The notes under the pieces were generated by a model that worked only from the letters and a program-made list of their open reading frames with translations, made no database searches and was not told the origin of the DNA. 64,000 bases of DNA from Bacteroidales bacterium (GTDB lineage: Bacteria > Bacteroidota > Bacteroidia > Bacteroidales > F082), in the NCBI GenBank assembly GCA_016282015.1, contig JAEEJS010000064.1, positions 49,565 through 113,564 on the forward strand, given 5' to 3'. A program made the translations under genes and the position numbers. Positions 42,974 through 51,873 of this stretch are shown here, in pieces (position 1 is the first letter of the stretch; each line of letters opens with the position of its first letter).

Positions 42974-42996
42974 CGATAACCCTAACGATAACCATA
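42971..42996. repeat. TAACG-type repeat, copy F
   Basis: TAACGATAACCCTAACGATAACC begins at the stop codon of the four-helix-bundle gene, as copy B does at the YhcH stop. Confidence 0.85.
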
Positions 42997-43018
42997 GAAA
43001 CACATCAAAATATGACAC

Positions 43019-43165
43019 TCTAGAAAAAGAGGGTTGTATTATAATTGGATAAAACACAATAATAAATCGCATCATTTGGGCAGACTGAAAGAAGATAGGG
43101 TGAAGGTGTTTCAGAAGCTGTTAGAGATAGGGGAGAAGTATAAGAGGGTGAATCAGTATCAGTAG
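43019..43165 (+). pseudogene. C-terminal remnant of a helicase-associated (HA) domain ORF
   Basis: Reading TCT at 43019 gives LYYNWIKHNNKSHHLGRLKE and then DRVKVFQKLLEIGEKYKRVN, stopping at TAG 43163-43165. This is the C-terminal half of the protein encoded intact at 46167 (NWIK, ERV, FQKLLE.GEK.KRVNQY). No start codon or first half is present. It sits 57 bp before the first AAA-HNH pair, as the intact version sits before the second. Confidence 0.7.
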
Positions 43166-43221
43166 ATGTAAGATGTAAGAAGGAAGAGGGGCGGCTGTAA
43201 TAATTATGAACATAGAAGATA

Positions 43222-45141
43222 ATGAAGCTGATATTTGCATACATAAAGAGTTTTAAAAACATCCGTGAACTGGAGTTTATGCTCTCTGACGAATATGACG
43301 TTTCGTTTGAGAGAAACAAATTAAGCATCAGGAAGACAGATGTGGAGGAGGTGAAATCTTTCCTCTATGGGGGAAACTTAATAAAGGACATGCATATTAT
43401 TGTGGGTCGAACCGGGGCGGGAAAAACAAATCTGCTTCAGCTGATAGGCATGGACTTCTCTGAACGCTCCTTTTCTGAAAATGCCGGTTCCTATTTTCTG
43501 CTCTACAAATGCGATGGCGACGACAATCAATTTGCGGTAGAAGTGTATAATATGTTTATTCCGCAAATATCTAGAACATTAAGTGCGCAATTAAAGGGAA
43601 AGAAAGACACCTCCAAGTTTGGTTTTTGGCAGTTTCAATATGATTTTAAAAGGAATGAGCTTAAAGGAATATGCCCCGTGGAGGATGGTGTGGAGTTTGG
43701 AACCGCTATTGTGAATACCTTTGACAGAAATGCCTTTGCACAATATCCATATCACGATGTGGTTGAGCCAGCGAAAGAAAATTGGTTGCCGCGAAAAGTT
43801 ACTCCATATTCGGAATCGTATCCTGCAAAAATAGTGAATGCGGCCAGAGAATATGTGGAACAGATGCCCGCAGACAGTATTAAACGCAAAGCTTCATTTG
43901 TCATCAGTCGCATAAACTGGCAACATAAGCTTAATGTGGAATTACCGCATGACTTGCTTGAATCGGAGTATTGGTTATTTGGAGAGCGACGTTTGGACGG
44001 TGTGGTGCAATCCTTGTCGGACATTCCATACGCATCTCCTTTTACGGGACGTTTACAGAAAGGAAAATCTGGAGGTAAAACAACTCCAAAGGTGATGTTT
44101 CTCCATGATTTGCTGACGGATTATGCAATTTATTTGCGAAAAGTGGCTTCTTCGGTCACACTACTGAGTAAGCAGCTACCACAATACAGACCCCTACACA
44201 AATTGGATGATATTGACAATCCCCAAGTTCTTCCGGATGATGTGAAAGATTTGACTTTGGAAAAGAGATTGATGTGGCTGGGGCAATATATCGACTATCA
44301 TACAGACGGTATGAATGGAAACAAAGGGTTGGTGTGGCAGGAATGCAAGGAAATTTGTGATATGATTAAGATATTGGACCAGTTTGAGGACCAATATTTC
44401 ACCCCTGACCAATTTATCTACCCTTTAGTGGAAATTGATGAAAACGACAAACGATTCCGAGACTTGTTTGAGAGCATGGGACAGTACCATAGGGATCAGT
44501 ACGAGATTTTCCCCAAAGAATACTTGCCCTATACGTTAACTTATCTGAGTTCTGGTGAGTTTCAGTTTGCGAAAATTTGGGGCGCATTGGAAGAGGCCAT
44601 AGAAACCAAACTGGCCAAGGGCTATAAGGATGGGATGCCCAAAGAAATAAAGGAGATGCATTTGATTGTGCTGATGGACGAACCGGAAACTTATATGCAT
44701 CCTGAATATTGCAGAGAGTTCATCTATAGGACAGTCAAAATTTTGGAACGCCGTAATCCTGGTCTTCAGTTACAACTCATCGTTTCCACTCATTCGCCGT
44801 TTATGTTGTCTGACACGATTTCGTCGCAAGTAACCTGCGTGGATTATGATGATGACGGGGAATGCATAATATATGAACCCACCGAGAAGCCTTTCTTTGC
44901 TGCCAATATCTTTTCCATTATGGCAGACGGATTTTTCTTGGATTACACCATAGGAGAGTATGCCAGAACATTCTTGACAGAGAAGTTCGCATTTTTGAAA
45001 GGGTTGGCAGACAGATACCCTAACATCAAGCCGGAAGAGTTGGAACAGGTGAAGAAAATACGGAAAGTGTTGCCGTATATTGGCGATGAGATGATTAGAC
45101 GTGTGTTTGAAAGACTGCTTGATTATTTGGCCTATGCTTAA
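43222..45141 (+). CDS. AAA ATPase of a Septu-like AAA-HNH pair 1
   Basis: A 639-aa ABC/SMC-like ATPase of the OLD/PtuA type. Walker A GRTGAGKT is at 62-69, an ABC-signature-like LSSGE at 442-446, Walker B LIVLMDEPET at 481-490 and the switch STHSPFMLSD at 522-531. The region between Walker A and signature is long, as in PtuA. It overlaps the HNH gene by 8 nt. In known Septu, the ATPase senses infection and licenses the HNH nuclease. The mechanism here is inferred from architecture. Confidence 0.85.
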   Translation: MKLIFAYIKSFKNIRELEFMLSDEYDVSFERNKLSIRKTDVEEVKSFLYGGNLIKDMHIIVGRTGAGKTNLLQLIGMDFSERSFSENAGSYFLLYKCDGDDNQFAVEVYNMFIPQISRTLSAQLKGKKDTSKFGFWQFQYDFKRNELKGICPVEDGVEFGTAIVNTFDRNAFAQYPYHDVVEPAKENWLPRKVTPYSESYPAKIVNAAREYVEQMPADSIKRKASFVISRINWQHKLNVELPHDLLESEYWLFGERRLDGVVQSLSDIPYASPFTGRLQKGKSGGKTTPKVMFLHDLLTDYAIYLRKVASSVTLLSKQLPQYRPLHKLDDIDNPQVLPDDVKDLTLEKRLMWLGQYIDYHTDGMNGNKGLVWQECKEICDMIKILDQFEDQYFTPDQFIYPLVEIDENDKRFRDLFESMGQYHRDQYEIFPKEYLPYTLTYLSSGEFQFAKIWGALEEAIETKLAKGYKDGMPKEIKEMHLIVLMDEPETYMHPEYCREFIYRTVKILERRNPGLQLQLIVSTHSPFMLSDTISSQVTCVDYDDDGECIIYEPTEKPFFAANIFSIMADGFFLDYTIGEYARTFLTEKFAFLKGLADRYPNIKPEELEQVKKIRKVLPYIGDEMIRRVFERLLDYLAYA

Positions 45142-46048
45142 GTTTCAGTTTGAAAATATTGATGAGTTGAAGGCTCTCCACTACAATGCCGTGGAGGATT
45201 ATGTGAAGCATCTGTCGGAAGATGCGCAAGACGCAGTATATGCGTCTGTAATCAAACTGAAAGGATTTGAAGGATATGATGCTTCACGCAACAAAGCAGA
45301 CTATACTTGGCTCAAGCAGTTTATATTAGCTGATTTGGATACCATGAGAGGATGGGTGACAAACCAGCCAGATGATTTGCTGTTCACTGAGTTTCGGGTG
45401 TTGTATGGTTCAAGGTTTTCTAACGGGATTGACAACTTTGTGGATTCCGCTGGAACTTATAATGCTTACACGCTGATAGAAAAGATGAACATCAACGTGT
45501 GCCCTTACTGCGATGATGAGTATTTGGATGTGGTTAAATCTGACGATAAAACAAGGCGGACCAGCGAGTTTGACCATTATTTCCCGGAAGGGAAGACCAA
45601 GTATCCCGCATTGGCAATGTGTTTCTTCAACTTAGTGCTAAGCGGCCAAAATTGTAATGGCCTTAAGCTTCAGAAAGAATTGGGCGCAAGCCCGTATGAT
45701 GAAGATATAGAGGAGTTGACATTTCTGTACCCAGACCTTGATATTGGGGTGAACATGGACAGTGTGACCCCGGATGAATGCGTGGTTTTGCTTCATGCCA
45801 AAGGTGGGATGGTGACGAATGAGAAGGTGTTAGGCCTAAAAGAACGGTATGCAAATCGTAAAGGTGAAGCATATCAACTGTTGAAACGCAAACAGCAGTT
45901 CCCAGATGAAAAATTGGACGAAATGCTCAGAATGGGAATAATAGATTCCAAGGAAAAGGAATTGGACATTCTGTTCGGACCAGCATACGAAGAGGGCAAA
46001 TTCAAAGAACTTCATCAAAAAATGAAACACGATTTGACAGGCTATTAG
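45134..46048 (+). CDS. HNH endonuclease of AAA-HNH pair 1 (PtuB-like)
   Basis: A 304-aa protein with CPYC at 123-126, the catalytic FDHYFPEGKTKYP (Asp147-His148) and SGQNCNGLK (170-178), a reduced second zinc knuckle in which only one Cys of the usual C-x-x-C is kept. I used the ATG at 45134, overlapping the ATPase stop by 8 nt; an upstream Met at 45101 lies inside the ATPase gene. Effector of the AAA-HNH pair, expected to cut DNA (or tRNA, as in some relatives). Confidence 0.82.
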   Translation: MLKFQFENIDELKALHYNAVEDYVKHLSEDAQDAVYASVIKLKGFEGYDASRNKADYTWLKQFILADLDTMRGWVTNQPDDLLFTEFRVLYGSRFSNGIDNFVDSAGTYNAYTLIEKMNINVCPYCDDEYLDVVKSDDKTRRTSEFDHYFPEGKTKYPALAMCFFNLVLSGQNCNGLKLQKELGASPYDEDIEELTFLYPDLDIGVNMDSVTPDECVVLLHAKGGMVTNEKVLGLKERYANRKGEAYQLLKRKQQFPDEKLDEMLRMGIIDSKEKELDILFGPAYEEGKFKELHQKMKHDLTGY

Positions 46049-46128
46049 AGATGGAAGCTGGTAGTGTGGCGGCAAGCCTGCGGCTATCGGTCATTATGGG
46101 TGTTGTATGAAATTTAGTCTTTGACAAT

Positions 46129-46161
46129 ATGACTCAGGACGAACGTTGGCAGAAGATGTAA
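46129..46161 (+). pseudogene. N-terminal stub of an HA-domain ORF
   Basis: ATG at 46129 encodes MTQDERWQKM then TAA. This is the typical start of these HA-domain proteins and is immediately followed by a second start, MDQDTRWLTKYN, at 46167. It looks like the leftover 5' end of a gene whose remainder was exchanged. Confidence 0.5.
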
Positions 46162-46166
46162 GATGT

Positions 46167-46397
46167 ATGGATCAAGATACTCGATGGCTGACCAAATATA
46201 ACGAAGTGATGGAATTTATGGAGAATAACCATCGGAATCCGTCACGTCACAGATTGGAAGAACATGATATGCTGAATTGGATCAAAGCCACGAGAAAAAA
46301 GATGAATGCAGGGGAGTTGAAAGAAGAAAGAGTAGTGTTGTTTCAGAAGTTGTTGGAGGTGGGGGAGAAGTGTAAGAGGGTAAATCAATACAAGTAA
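46167..46397 (+). CDS. Small helicase-associated (HA) domain protein
   Basis: A 76-aa single HA-domain protein: DTRWLTKYNEVMEFMENNHR, PSRHRLEEHDMLNWIKATRK, NAGELKEERVVLFQKLLEV. HA domains are short three-helix units found in series at the C-terminus of some helicases. Here a free-standing copy precedes the ATPase gene by 8 nt and is likely co-expressed. I use the ATG at 46167; a TTG at 46146 is less likely. A 13-bp sequence GATGTAAGATGTA at its start (46155-46167) also occurs at 43165-43177, at the end of the HA remnant. Confidence 0.6.
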   Translation: MDQDTRWLTKYNEVMEFMENNHRNPSRHRLEEHDMLNWIKATRKKMNAGELKEERVVLFQKLLEVGEKCKRVNQYK

Positions 46398-46405
46398 AGT
46401 CTATT

Positions 46406-48529
46406 ATGAGAATTATCGGTATTAAATTGTTGGATGGTGAAAAACCTGTTATAAAGAATTTGAAGCCTGGAGGTTGGTACCCGTTTGGTGACTATCAAGA
46501 GCCGACGAAATCAAATCGATGGCTTTGGAATAAAAATGCCGAAGCCGACAACCATTTGAACAGATTGTATAAAGAATCAGCTGACGAACGTTTCTCCAAC
46601 AAGTTTCAACTATCAGTTTGTTGTATCGTGGGTAAAAATGGTTCGGGGAAAAGCACTCTGCTTGATTTGATGTTTCGTATTATAAACAATTTTGCTTACG
46701 CTTTGTTAGAAAAAACAGAACCACAAACAAAAAAGCAAAAACAATTACCGACAGGGCATTACTTGTCGGAAGCCAAAGGGTTTGCGGCTACGCTTTATTT
46801 TGAGACAGACGATAATCTTGGTTGCATTTCTTATAGTTACGGGAATGTGATTTATTCCTATTATTCGATTCAAAAGCAAGAACTGGTAGAGTATCCGTTA
46901 TATAAACATACTACAAGTAACAAGTTGCATTTGTTGTTAAAAGATTTTTTTTACACTATATGTACAAACTATAGCATATATTCTTTTAATAAAAAAGATT
47001 ATGAAACCAAGAGTCTGTTCAATAAAGAAGGCATAGATGGGGTAAATGGCGATTGGATTCATGGAATTTTGCACAAAAATGATGGTTATCTAACTCCGCT
47101 TGTAGTTACACCTTATAGAGAAGAGGATGGCTATATTGACATCAACAACGAGGAGACTTTGGCAGAGCAACGTCTATCAACATTGGCGGTGTTATTTAGA
47201 TCACAACGAAAATCATTCATGGGCGAATATTCTGCTACGAGGATTGCTTATCAGTTTGATGAAGGCGCTCAAAAAAGATACGAGGAAAAGTTCAGCGCGT
47301 TAGTAACTGGCGAGTTAACATTAAATGCAAAGTATTCGGAAGCATTAGGTAGTTATCCATTGGAAATTGTTTTTAGGAATACATGGCTAAACTATCTAAA
47401 TGAAAAGCATTATTTCAAAAACATAGATGATGAAAAATTAAAGTCAACGGTTATAGCATACCTGTGTTATAAGACGTTGAAAATATGCCTCACATACCCA
47501 ACTTATGGAAATTTGCTGGGATTGCGGATTATATCAGATAAGGAATTGAAAGAAAGAGTTCCCTCTGTTGAAGCTCCAAATTCGTTGATTGCTGAGACTA
47601 GCGAACAAAAGATGAGTAAGTTGGTGCGCAAGGTTGCTAATCAAGACCCCGACAACCATATTCTTCTGAAACTTAGACAATGCTTGACTTTTTTGAAACG
47701 AAACTACTATAAAGTTGACCCAAATCAACATATATTATCAGAAAAGGAACCCGACACAGATGTGGGTCTTCATTTGGTGAAAATTGACGAATTTATTGAT
47801 GATAATTTAGATTTAGACTATACGATTTCTAAAAGAAAAAAAGAGAAACGCCGTAAGAATTATCAAACCTATGACGAGGTGTTTTTGCGGATGCCACCTT
47901 CAATTTTCAAATGGGAAGTGAGGTTCCGCAAGAGTAAGAACAAGGAAGAAATACCGCTAAATCAGTTGAGTAGCGGCGAAAAGCAAATGTTACAAGAGTT
48001 TAGTTACCTTTTATATCATATCAAAAATATTGAAAGTGTAGAGAATGACAAGTATAGGCATCACTATCATCATGTGAATATAGTATTAGATGAAGCCGAA
48101 TTGTATTTTCATCCCGAATTCCAGCGTCAGATGGTGTCAAGTTTGATTGATATGCTGTCGTGGTGCCACATTGACAACAGGAAAATACGCTCAGCAAACA
48201 TAATGATAGTGACTCATTCGCCGTTTGTGTTGTCGGATATTCCTGCAAACAGAATGCTTTTTTTGCAAGATGGGAATCGAGTTGAAAGCCCTAGACAGAC
48301 TTTTGCCGCCAATTATCATGATTTGCTCTATAACCAATTCATAGTTAGATCTCCATTAGGTGCCGTTGCGGAAAAGGCAATTAATCAAATAAATGAACTT
48401 TATAGAAAAGAGAACCCATTGTCTCCGGAAGAGCATGCTTACCAAATTTATGTTGCAAAAATGGTGGCAGAACGATATATCAGGGAATATCTTTTGAGTG
48501 AACTTGAAGGAATGAAATCTGACAAATAA
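46406..48529 (+). CDS. AAA ATPase of a Septu-like AAA-HNH pair 2
   Basis: A 707-aa ATPase, only distantly like pair 1. Walker A GKNGSGKS is at 76-83, LSSGEKQMLQEFSYLLYH is the signature, HVNIVLDEAELYFHPEFQRQ is Walker B, and MIVTHSPFVLSDIP is the H-switch. A large insert (about 105-480) between Walker A and signature has few charged repeats. The N-terminus has a WYPFGDYQEPT segment typical of the second Septu subtype. It is followed 8 nt later by its HNH partner. Confidence 0.85.
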   Translation: MRIIGIKLLDGEKPVIKNLKPGGWYPFGDYQEPTKSNRWLWNKNAEADNHLNRLYKESADERFSNKFQLSVCCIVGKNGSGKSTLLDLMFRIINNFAYALLEKTEPQTKKQKQLPTGHYLSEAKGFAATLYFETDDNLGCISYSYGNVIYSYYSIQKQELVEYPLYKHTTSNKLHLLLKDFFYTICTNYSIYSFNKKDYETKSLFNKEGIDGVNGDWIHGILHKNDGYLTPLVVTPYREEDGYIDINNEETLAEQRLSTLAVLFRSQRKSFMGEYSATRIAYQFDEGAQKRYEEKFSALVTGELTLNAKYSEALGSYPLEIVFRNTWLNYLNEKHYFKNIDDEKLKSTVIAYLCYKTLKICLTYPTYGNLLGLRIISDKELKERVPSVEAPNSLIAETSEQKMSKLVRKVANQDPDNHILLKLRQCLTFLKRNYYKVDPNQHILSEKEPDTDVGLHLVKIDEFIDDNLDLDYTISKRKKEKRRKNYQTYDEVFLRMPPSIFKWEVRFRKSKNKEEIPLNQLSSGEKQMLQEFSYLLYHIKNIESVENDKYRHHYHHVNIVLDEAELYFHPEFQRQMVSSLIDMLSWCHIDNRKIRSANIMIVTHSPFVLSDIPANRMLFLQDGNRVESPRQTFAANYHDLLYNQFIVRSPLGAVAEKAINQINELYRKENPLSPEEHAYQIYVAKMVAERYIREYLLSELEGMKSDK

Positions 48530-48537
48530 TAAAGAAT

Positions 48538-49737
48538 ATGAAGAAGATTCACTATCCAGAAGATAGAACAGCTTTTGAGTATAGTTATTGGCAGATTTTC
48601 AAAGAATCCGGTTTACAAACGGAATGGACACGACTTCGTAGAAAACTTATTGCTTGGAGTGATTCACCTGACAAGTCTACAATATATCCAGACCAAATTC
48701 AAGATGTTATTTGCGGAAAGTATGAGATATTGGTCGATATCTACCTTGATTATAAAAAAATCAAAAAGAATAAAATTGGTGATGCGGAATGGGTGACTCT
48801 CGAAACTGACTTGTTTTCTTTATTCAGCTACAACGCAAGTAAAGAAGATCATTCACACGCTTTTCAACCAGAAATAGCTGAGTTTTTTATGGGGCACGCT
48901 GTTGAGTTGGAACTTCATGTGTGTCATTATTGCGAGTTGGCATATGTAAACGCTTACGGTTTCTCAGGTGTGTTTAAAGATTTTGGCCGTTTTCTAAAAA
49001 ATGCTACTGAAGGCGATATACGACATTATATTAGAAGAGCGGATGGAAACCCTTATTCGGATAGAATAATTGGGGATGTAGTTGAGTTACAAAAAAAATA
49101 TTCGGAAAAACAAATCACGGAAGCATTCAACAATATAGGACCATGGGGAGGGAAAGAACCTAAAAAAAGTGAAACTATAGCTGCCAAGCTGAGGAATCAT
49201 TTCGACCTTGATCATTTTCTGCCAAAGAGTCAGTGTCCAATAGTAGGCCTGTCGTTGTATAATTTAGTGCCGAGTTGTGCTGTTTGTAATGAGAAGTTGA
49301 AAGGGGCAGATGAAATAGGCGGTGATGATAGAGCAAAATGGTTGACGTTGAGCCCAACCAGTGATTCTTACTCTTTTGACAAAGAAGTAAGCATAGCGAT
49401 TGAACCCACACCAACGGATTTCAAAACAAAAGAAACACCAGAGAAATATCGTCTTGCTTTCTCGCCCAAGGCAAATAAATACGAGCCAATAATACGAGAA
49501 TTTTTGCTTGAAGAACGATACAACTATCACAAATGTGAAGCCTTGCGTTTACACGACTTGTTGGTGGATTATCCAAAGACTAGAATAAAGATGATAAAAG
49601 ATGTTTTTAAGGGCAGTAAAACGGAAAAGGAAATAGAAAACGATATATTTGGTGTAGAATATAACCAAGCTTATCACAGATGCTTTTCGAAAATGTATTC
49701 GGACATCTTCCAAGCACATTATAAGCAAGACTGTTAA
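48538..49737 (+). CDS. HNH endonuclease of AAA-HNH pair 2 (PtuB-like)
   Basis: A 399-aa protein with both zinc knuckles intact: CHYC at 129-132 and SCAVCNEKLKG (247-256). The catalytic motif is HFDLDHFLPK (221-230), then YNLVPSCAVCN, the classic HNH layout. It is longer than its pair-1 counterpart because of an insertion (about 140-215) between the first knuckle and the catalytic motif. It ends 6 nt before the FRG gene, so the two systems may share a transcript. Confidence 0.85.
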   Translation: MKKIHYPEDRTAFEYSYWQIFKESGLQTEWTRLRRKLIAWSDSPDKSTIYPDQIQDVICGKYEILVDIYLDYKKIKKNKIGDAEWVTLETDLFSLFSYNASKEDHSHAFQPEIAEFFMGHAVELELHVCHYCELAYVNAYGFSGVFKDFGRFLKNATEGDIRHYIRRADGNPYSDRIIGDVVELQKKYSEKQITEAFNNIGPWGGKEPKKSETIAAKLRNHFDLDHFLPKSQCPIVGLSLYNLVPSCAVCNEKLKGADEIGGDDRAKWLTLSPTSDSYSFDKEVSIAIEPTPTDFKTKETPEKYRLAFSPKANKYEPIIREFLLEERYNYHKCEALRLHDLLVDYPKTRIKMIKDVFKGSKTEKEIENDIFGVEYNQAYHRCFSKMYSDIFQAHYKQDC

Positions 49738-49743
49738 TATTTT

Positions 49744-51036
49744 ATGATGACAATAGACGAAGTGAAGAAAAGTATTCACGATGCCATTGAAAAGAGAGAT
49801 TTTACACATGAATTCTCCCCGGCCAATCAAATGCTGCTCAATCAGCATATAGGATCATTTCAGGCAGTGTTATCAGGAAATGGTGATGAAAAGTATCTCA
49901 TACCTGAGCTTGGAACAACGCATTTTCTTTATCGTGGGCAGAATAAAGAATACCCGCCTTGTCGTCCCACTATTTATCGTGGGGATCCGGAAGACGATGA
50001 TATCTTCATTGACCGTATGAAACTTACAGTATTCAAACGTTTACTTGCATCACACCCAGTAGTAGAGAAGTTCTTCCGTCGTCACCATTTTTTGGTCAAC
50101 GAAGAGGGATTGGGACAACACTACGGCCTTAATACCGAAGTGCTTGATTTGACAAGTAGTTTGGATGTGGCACTGTTTTTTGCTACCTGTAAATATGACA
50201 AACATAAAGATTGCTATGACTATTATCGGGATGGCGTCCATAATGCGGTTCTTTATATGTTCGATCCGCTTTGCGACAACGAGCCGACACCTTCGATGCG
50301 TTTCGATAGATATATGAATGGAAATATACGTCCAATTGGATTGCAGGCGTTCCCAAGACCCGGTGTGCAGTTTGGTTATGGGTTGCGTATTCCCAGAGGT
50401 GAAAGTACGAAATCGTGGATGTATGAATTTTCTTTTACCGCTGAGGAATCAAAAGCCTATTACGATATGTTTCATAAGGGTGACATTTTGTGGGTTAAGG
50501 ACAGACTGGTGGAAAAAACGATGGAGATTACTGCAATGGACTCGTTCTCATTTAGTGTTTTTAATGAGACATTCGATACCTATCAGCCGAAAGGATGGAC
50601 AAAGTCAAAAATGAAAAAGGCTTTGAAGGACGTAACACTTCATACGCATTTAGAAGATTATTTGTTTTCAGAGCAGGAACGAAAGGAAATCATTGAAGAA
50701 TGGAACGACCATCTTGGCCGTGAAACAGCTTCAAAGATTGTAAGAAAGCAATCGTTCTCTTTTGATGGTAAAGAAAAGGAATCAGATGGAACTGAGAAGT
50801 TGATTGGAATACACAACAAAATGGATTATCTTACAACCAAACGGTTGGGCGATTTGGTTAATCTTGTTTTTGTAACCGCACCAGAAGACCCTGAAGGTGC
50901 TTTGTGGAAAAATTACACTGGCAAACCACGACCCAAAGAATATAATCCCCACAAAGGCCAATGGCAAAAGGTTGATGGCGGTATGATAAGCGTATTTGGT
51001 AAACCCTATTTGACAGAAAAAGATTGGATAATATAA
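49744..51036 (+). CDS. FRG-domain protein
   Basis: A 430-aa protein with an FRG domain: FLYRGQNKEYPPCRPTIYRG (61-80), GLGQHYGLNTEVLDLTSSLD (122-141) and VALFFATC, the family's defining F/Y-R-G and Q-H-x-G-x-x-T-x-x-L-D-x-[ST] pattern. FRG domains are widespread in bacterial accessory genes and near defence genes; biochemical role is not established. The C-terminal ~150 residues are unassigned. It lies between AAA-HNH pair 2 and the DGQHR/SIR2 operon, 96 bp before the next gene, which may have its own promoter. Confidence 0.8.
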   Translation: MMTIDEVKKSIHDAIEKRDFTHEFSPANQMLLNQHIGSFQAVLSGNGDEKYLIPELGTTHFLYRGQNKEYPPCRPTIYRGDPEDDDIFIDRMKLTVFKRLLASHPVVEKFFRRHHFLVNEEGLGQHYGLNTEVLDLTSSLDVALFFATCKYDKHKDCYDYYRDGVHNAVLYMFDPLCDNEPTPSMRFDRYMNGNIRPIGLQAFPRPGVQFGYGLRIPRGESTKSWMYEFSFTAEESKAYYDMFHKGDILWVKDRLVEKTMEITAMDSFSFSVFNETFDTYQPKGWTKSKMKKALKDVTLHTHLEDYLFSEQERKEIIEEWNDHLGRETASKIVRKQSFSFDGKEKESDGTEKLIGIHNKMDYLTTKRLGDLVNLVFVTAPEDPEGALWKNYTGKPRPKEYNPHKGQWQKVDGGMISVFGKPYLTEKDWII

Positions 51037-51132
51037 GCTTTTTGAAAAAATAGTAAGGTTTTGATCATCTTGGATTCCAGCGGAACCACAACATCGATTT
51101 GTCAAAGATATAACAATTAAGTTATTTTCTAT

Positions 51133-51873
51133 ATGAAAAAAGTCTTTTATGCTGAAAAGCAACCCATAAAAGCAGCTATTGCAACTGCTTTGAGTAAGGC
51201 GCTTGCAATTATAAGCAGTGGAAAAACAGATATCGGAACAATCGTTCTCCTTTTCCCTACTTATGCCAGTGCTGACGAAGTCTTGGATGGTATTTTTCCT
51301 CAGGCTAACATTGCTTCTCATCGTTATCACTGCGAAGAGCCTTCTTGTGGTATTCTGATTGAAACTTTGAAAAATTATTCTGCAAGTTTCCCTCATATTC
51401 TTATCCCAATATTCATATCTGAAAAGGATTTGGCAAGGTTTGAGGATGAATACAATGCGTTGGTTTGGGTGGTTGTTCCTCCTGATATGTCGCAAATGGA
51501 AAACTGGTTAAAGATACATTCTGCAGTAAATGTCGATACAAAACAAGCACTGGAATACGATGGCACGATTAATGAAAGAGTGATTAATGCAATAGAATGG
51601 TTAAGGGCTACTTCATATCCCAATGAGGGTTTTGTCCATCCGCTTGATTTGAATAGATTGAAGAGTATGGCAAATGCATTGGCAACAAATCAAGTGCCAG
51701 TTGATTATTACTCGGTATTACACTACTGCATCACGCATAAAATCAACCATGAGGGTGGTAGAATGATCGCCGATCATTTTGTAAAGGCCCAAACCAGAAA
51801 GTTTAAAACCGACGGAAACTATAGCATAACGTTTCTTACGGAAATGATGAATTCGAAACATACAAAGCCATGA
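51133..51873 (+). CDS. Unknown protein X of the DGQHR-SIR2 operon
   Basis: A 246-aa soluble alpha/beta protein that I cannot assign. The first half alternates strands and helices like a Rossmann-type fold (TIVLLFPTYASADEVLDGIF, PHILIPIFISEKDLARFED, ALVWVVVPPDMS). The C-terminal ~90 residues are helical. No nuclease or Walker motif seen. Its stop overlaps the next gene's start by 4 nt, so it is part of the X-TM-DGQHR-SIR2 operon. A sequence TTTG (51097-51100) and TAAGTTAT (51118-51125) upstream could be a weak promoter. Confidence 0.6.
   Translation: MKKVFYAEKQPIKAAIATALSKALAIISSGKTDIGTIVLLFPTYASADEVLDGIFPQANIASHRYHCEEPSCGILIETLKNYSASFPHILIPIFISEKDLARFEDEYNALVWVVVPPDMSQMENWLKIHSAVNVDTKQALEYDGTINERVINAIEWLRATSYPNEGFVHPLDLNRLKSMANALATNQVPVDYYSVLHYCITHKINHEGGRMIADHFVKAQTRKFKTDGNYSITFLTEMMNSKHTKP

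Noticed and set aside
42437..42996. Possible CRISPR array
   Set aside because: The repeats are hexamer-based, contiguous and partly coding, with no unique spacers of regular length and no cas genes nearby.
43222..49737. Retron or DISARM-like system
   Set aside because: No reverse transcriptase, structured ncRNA or DISARM helicase/methylase was found beside the AAA-HNH pairs.
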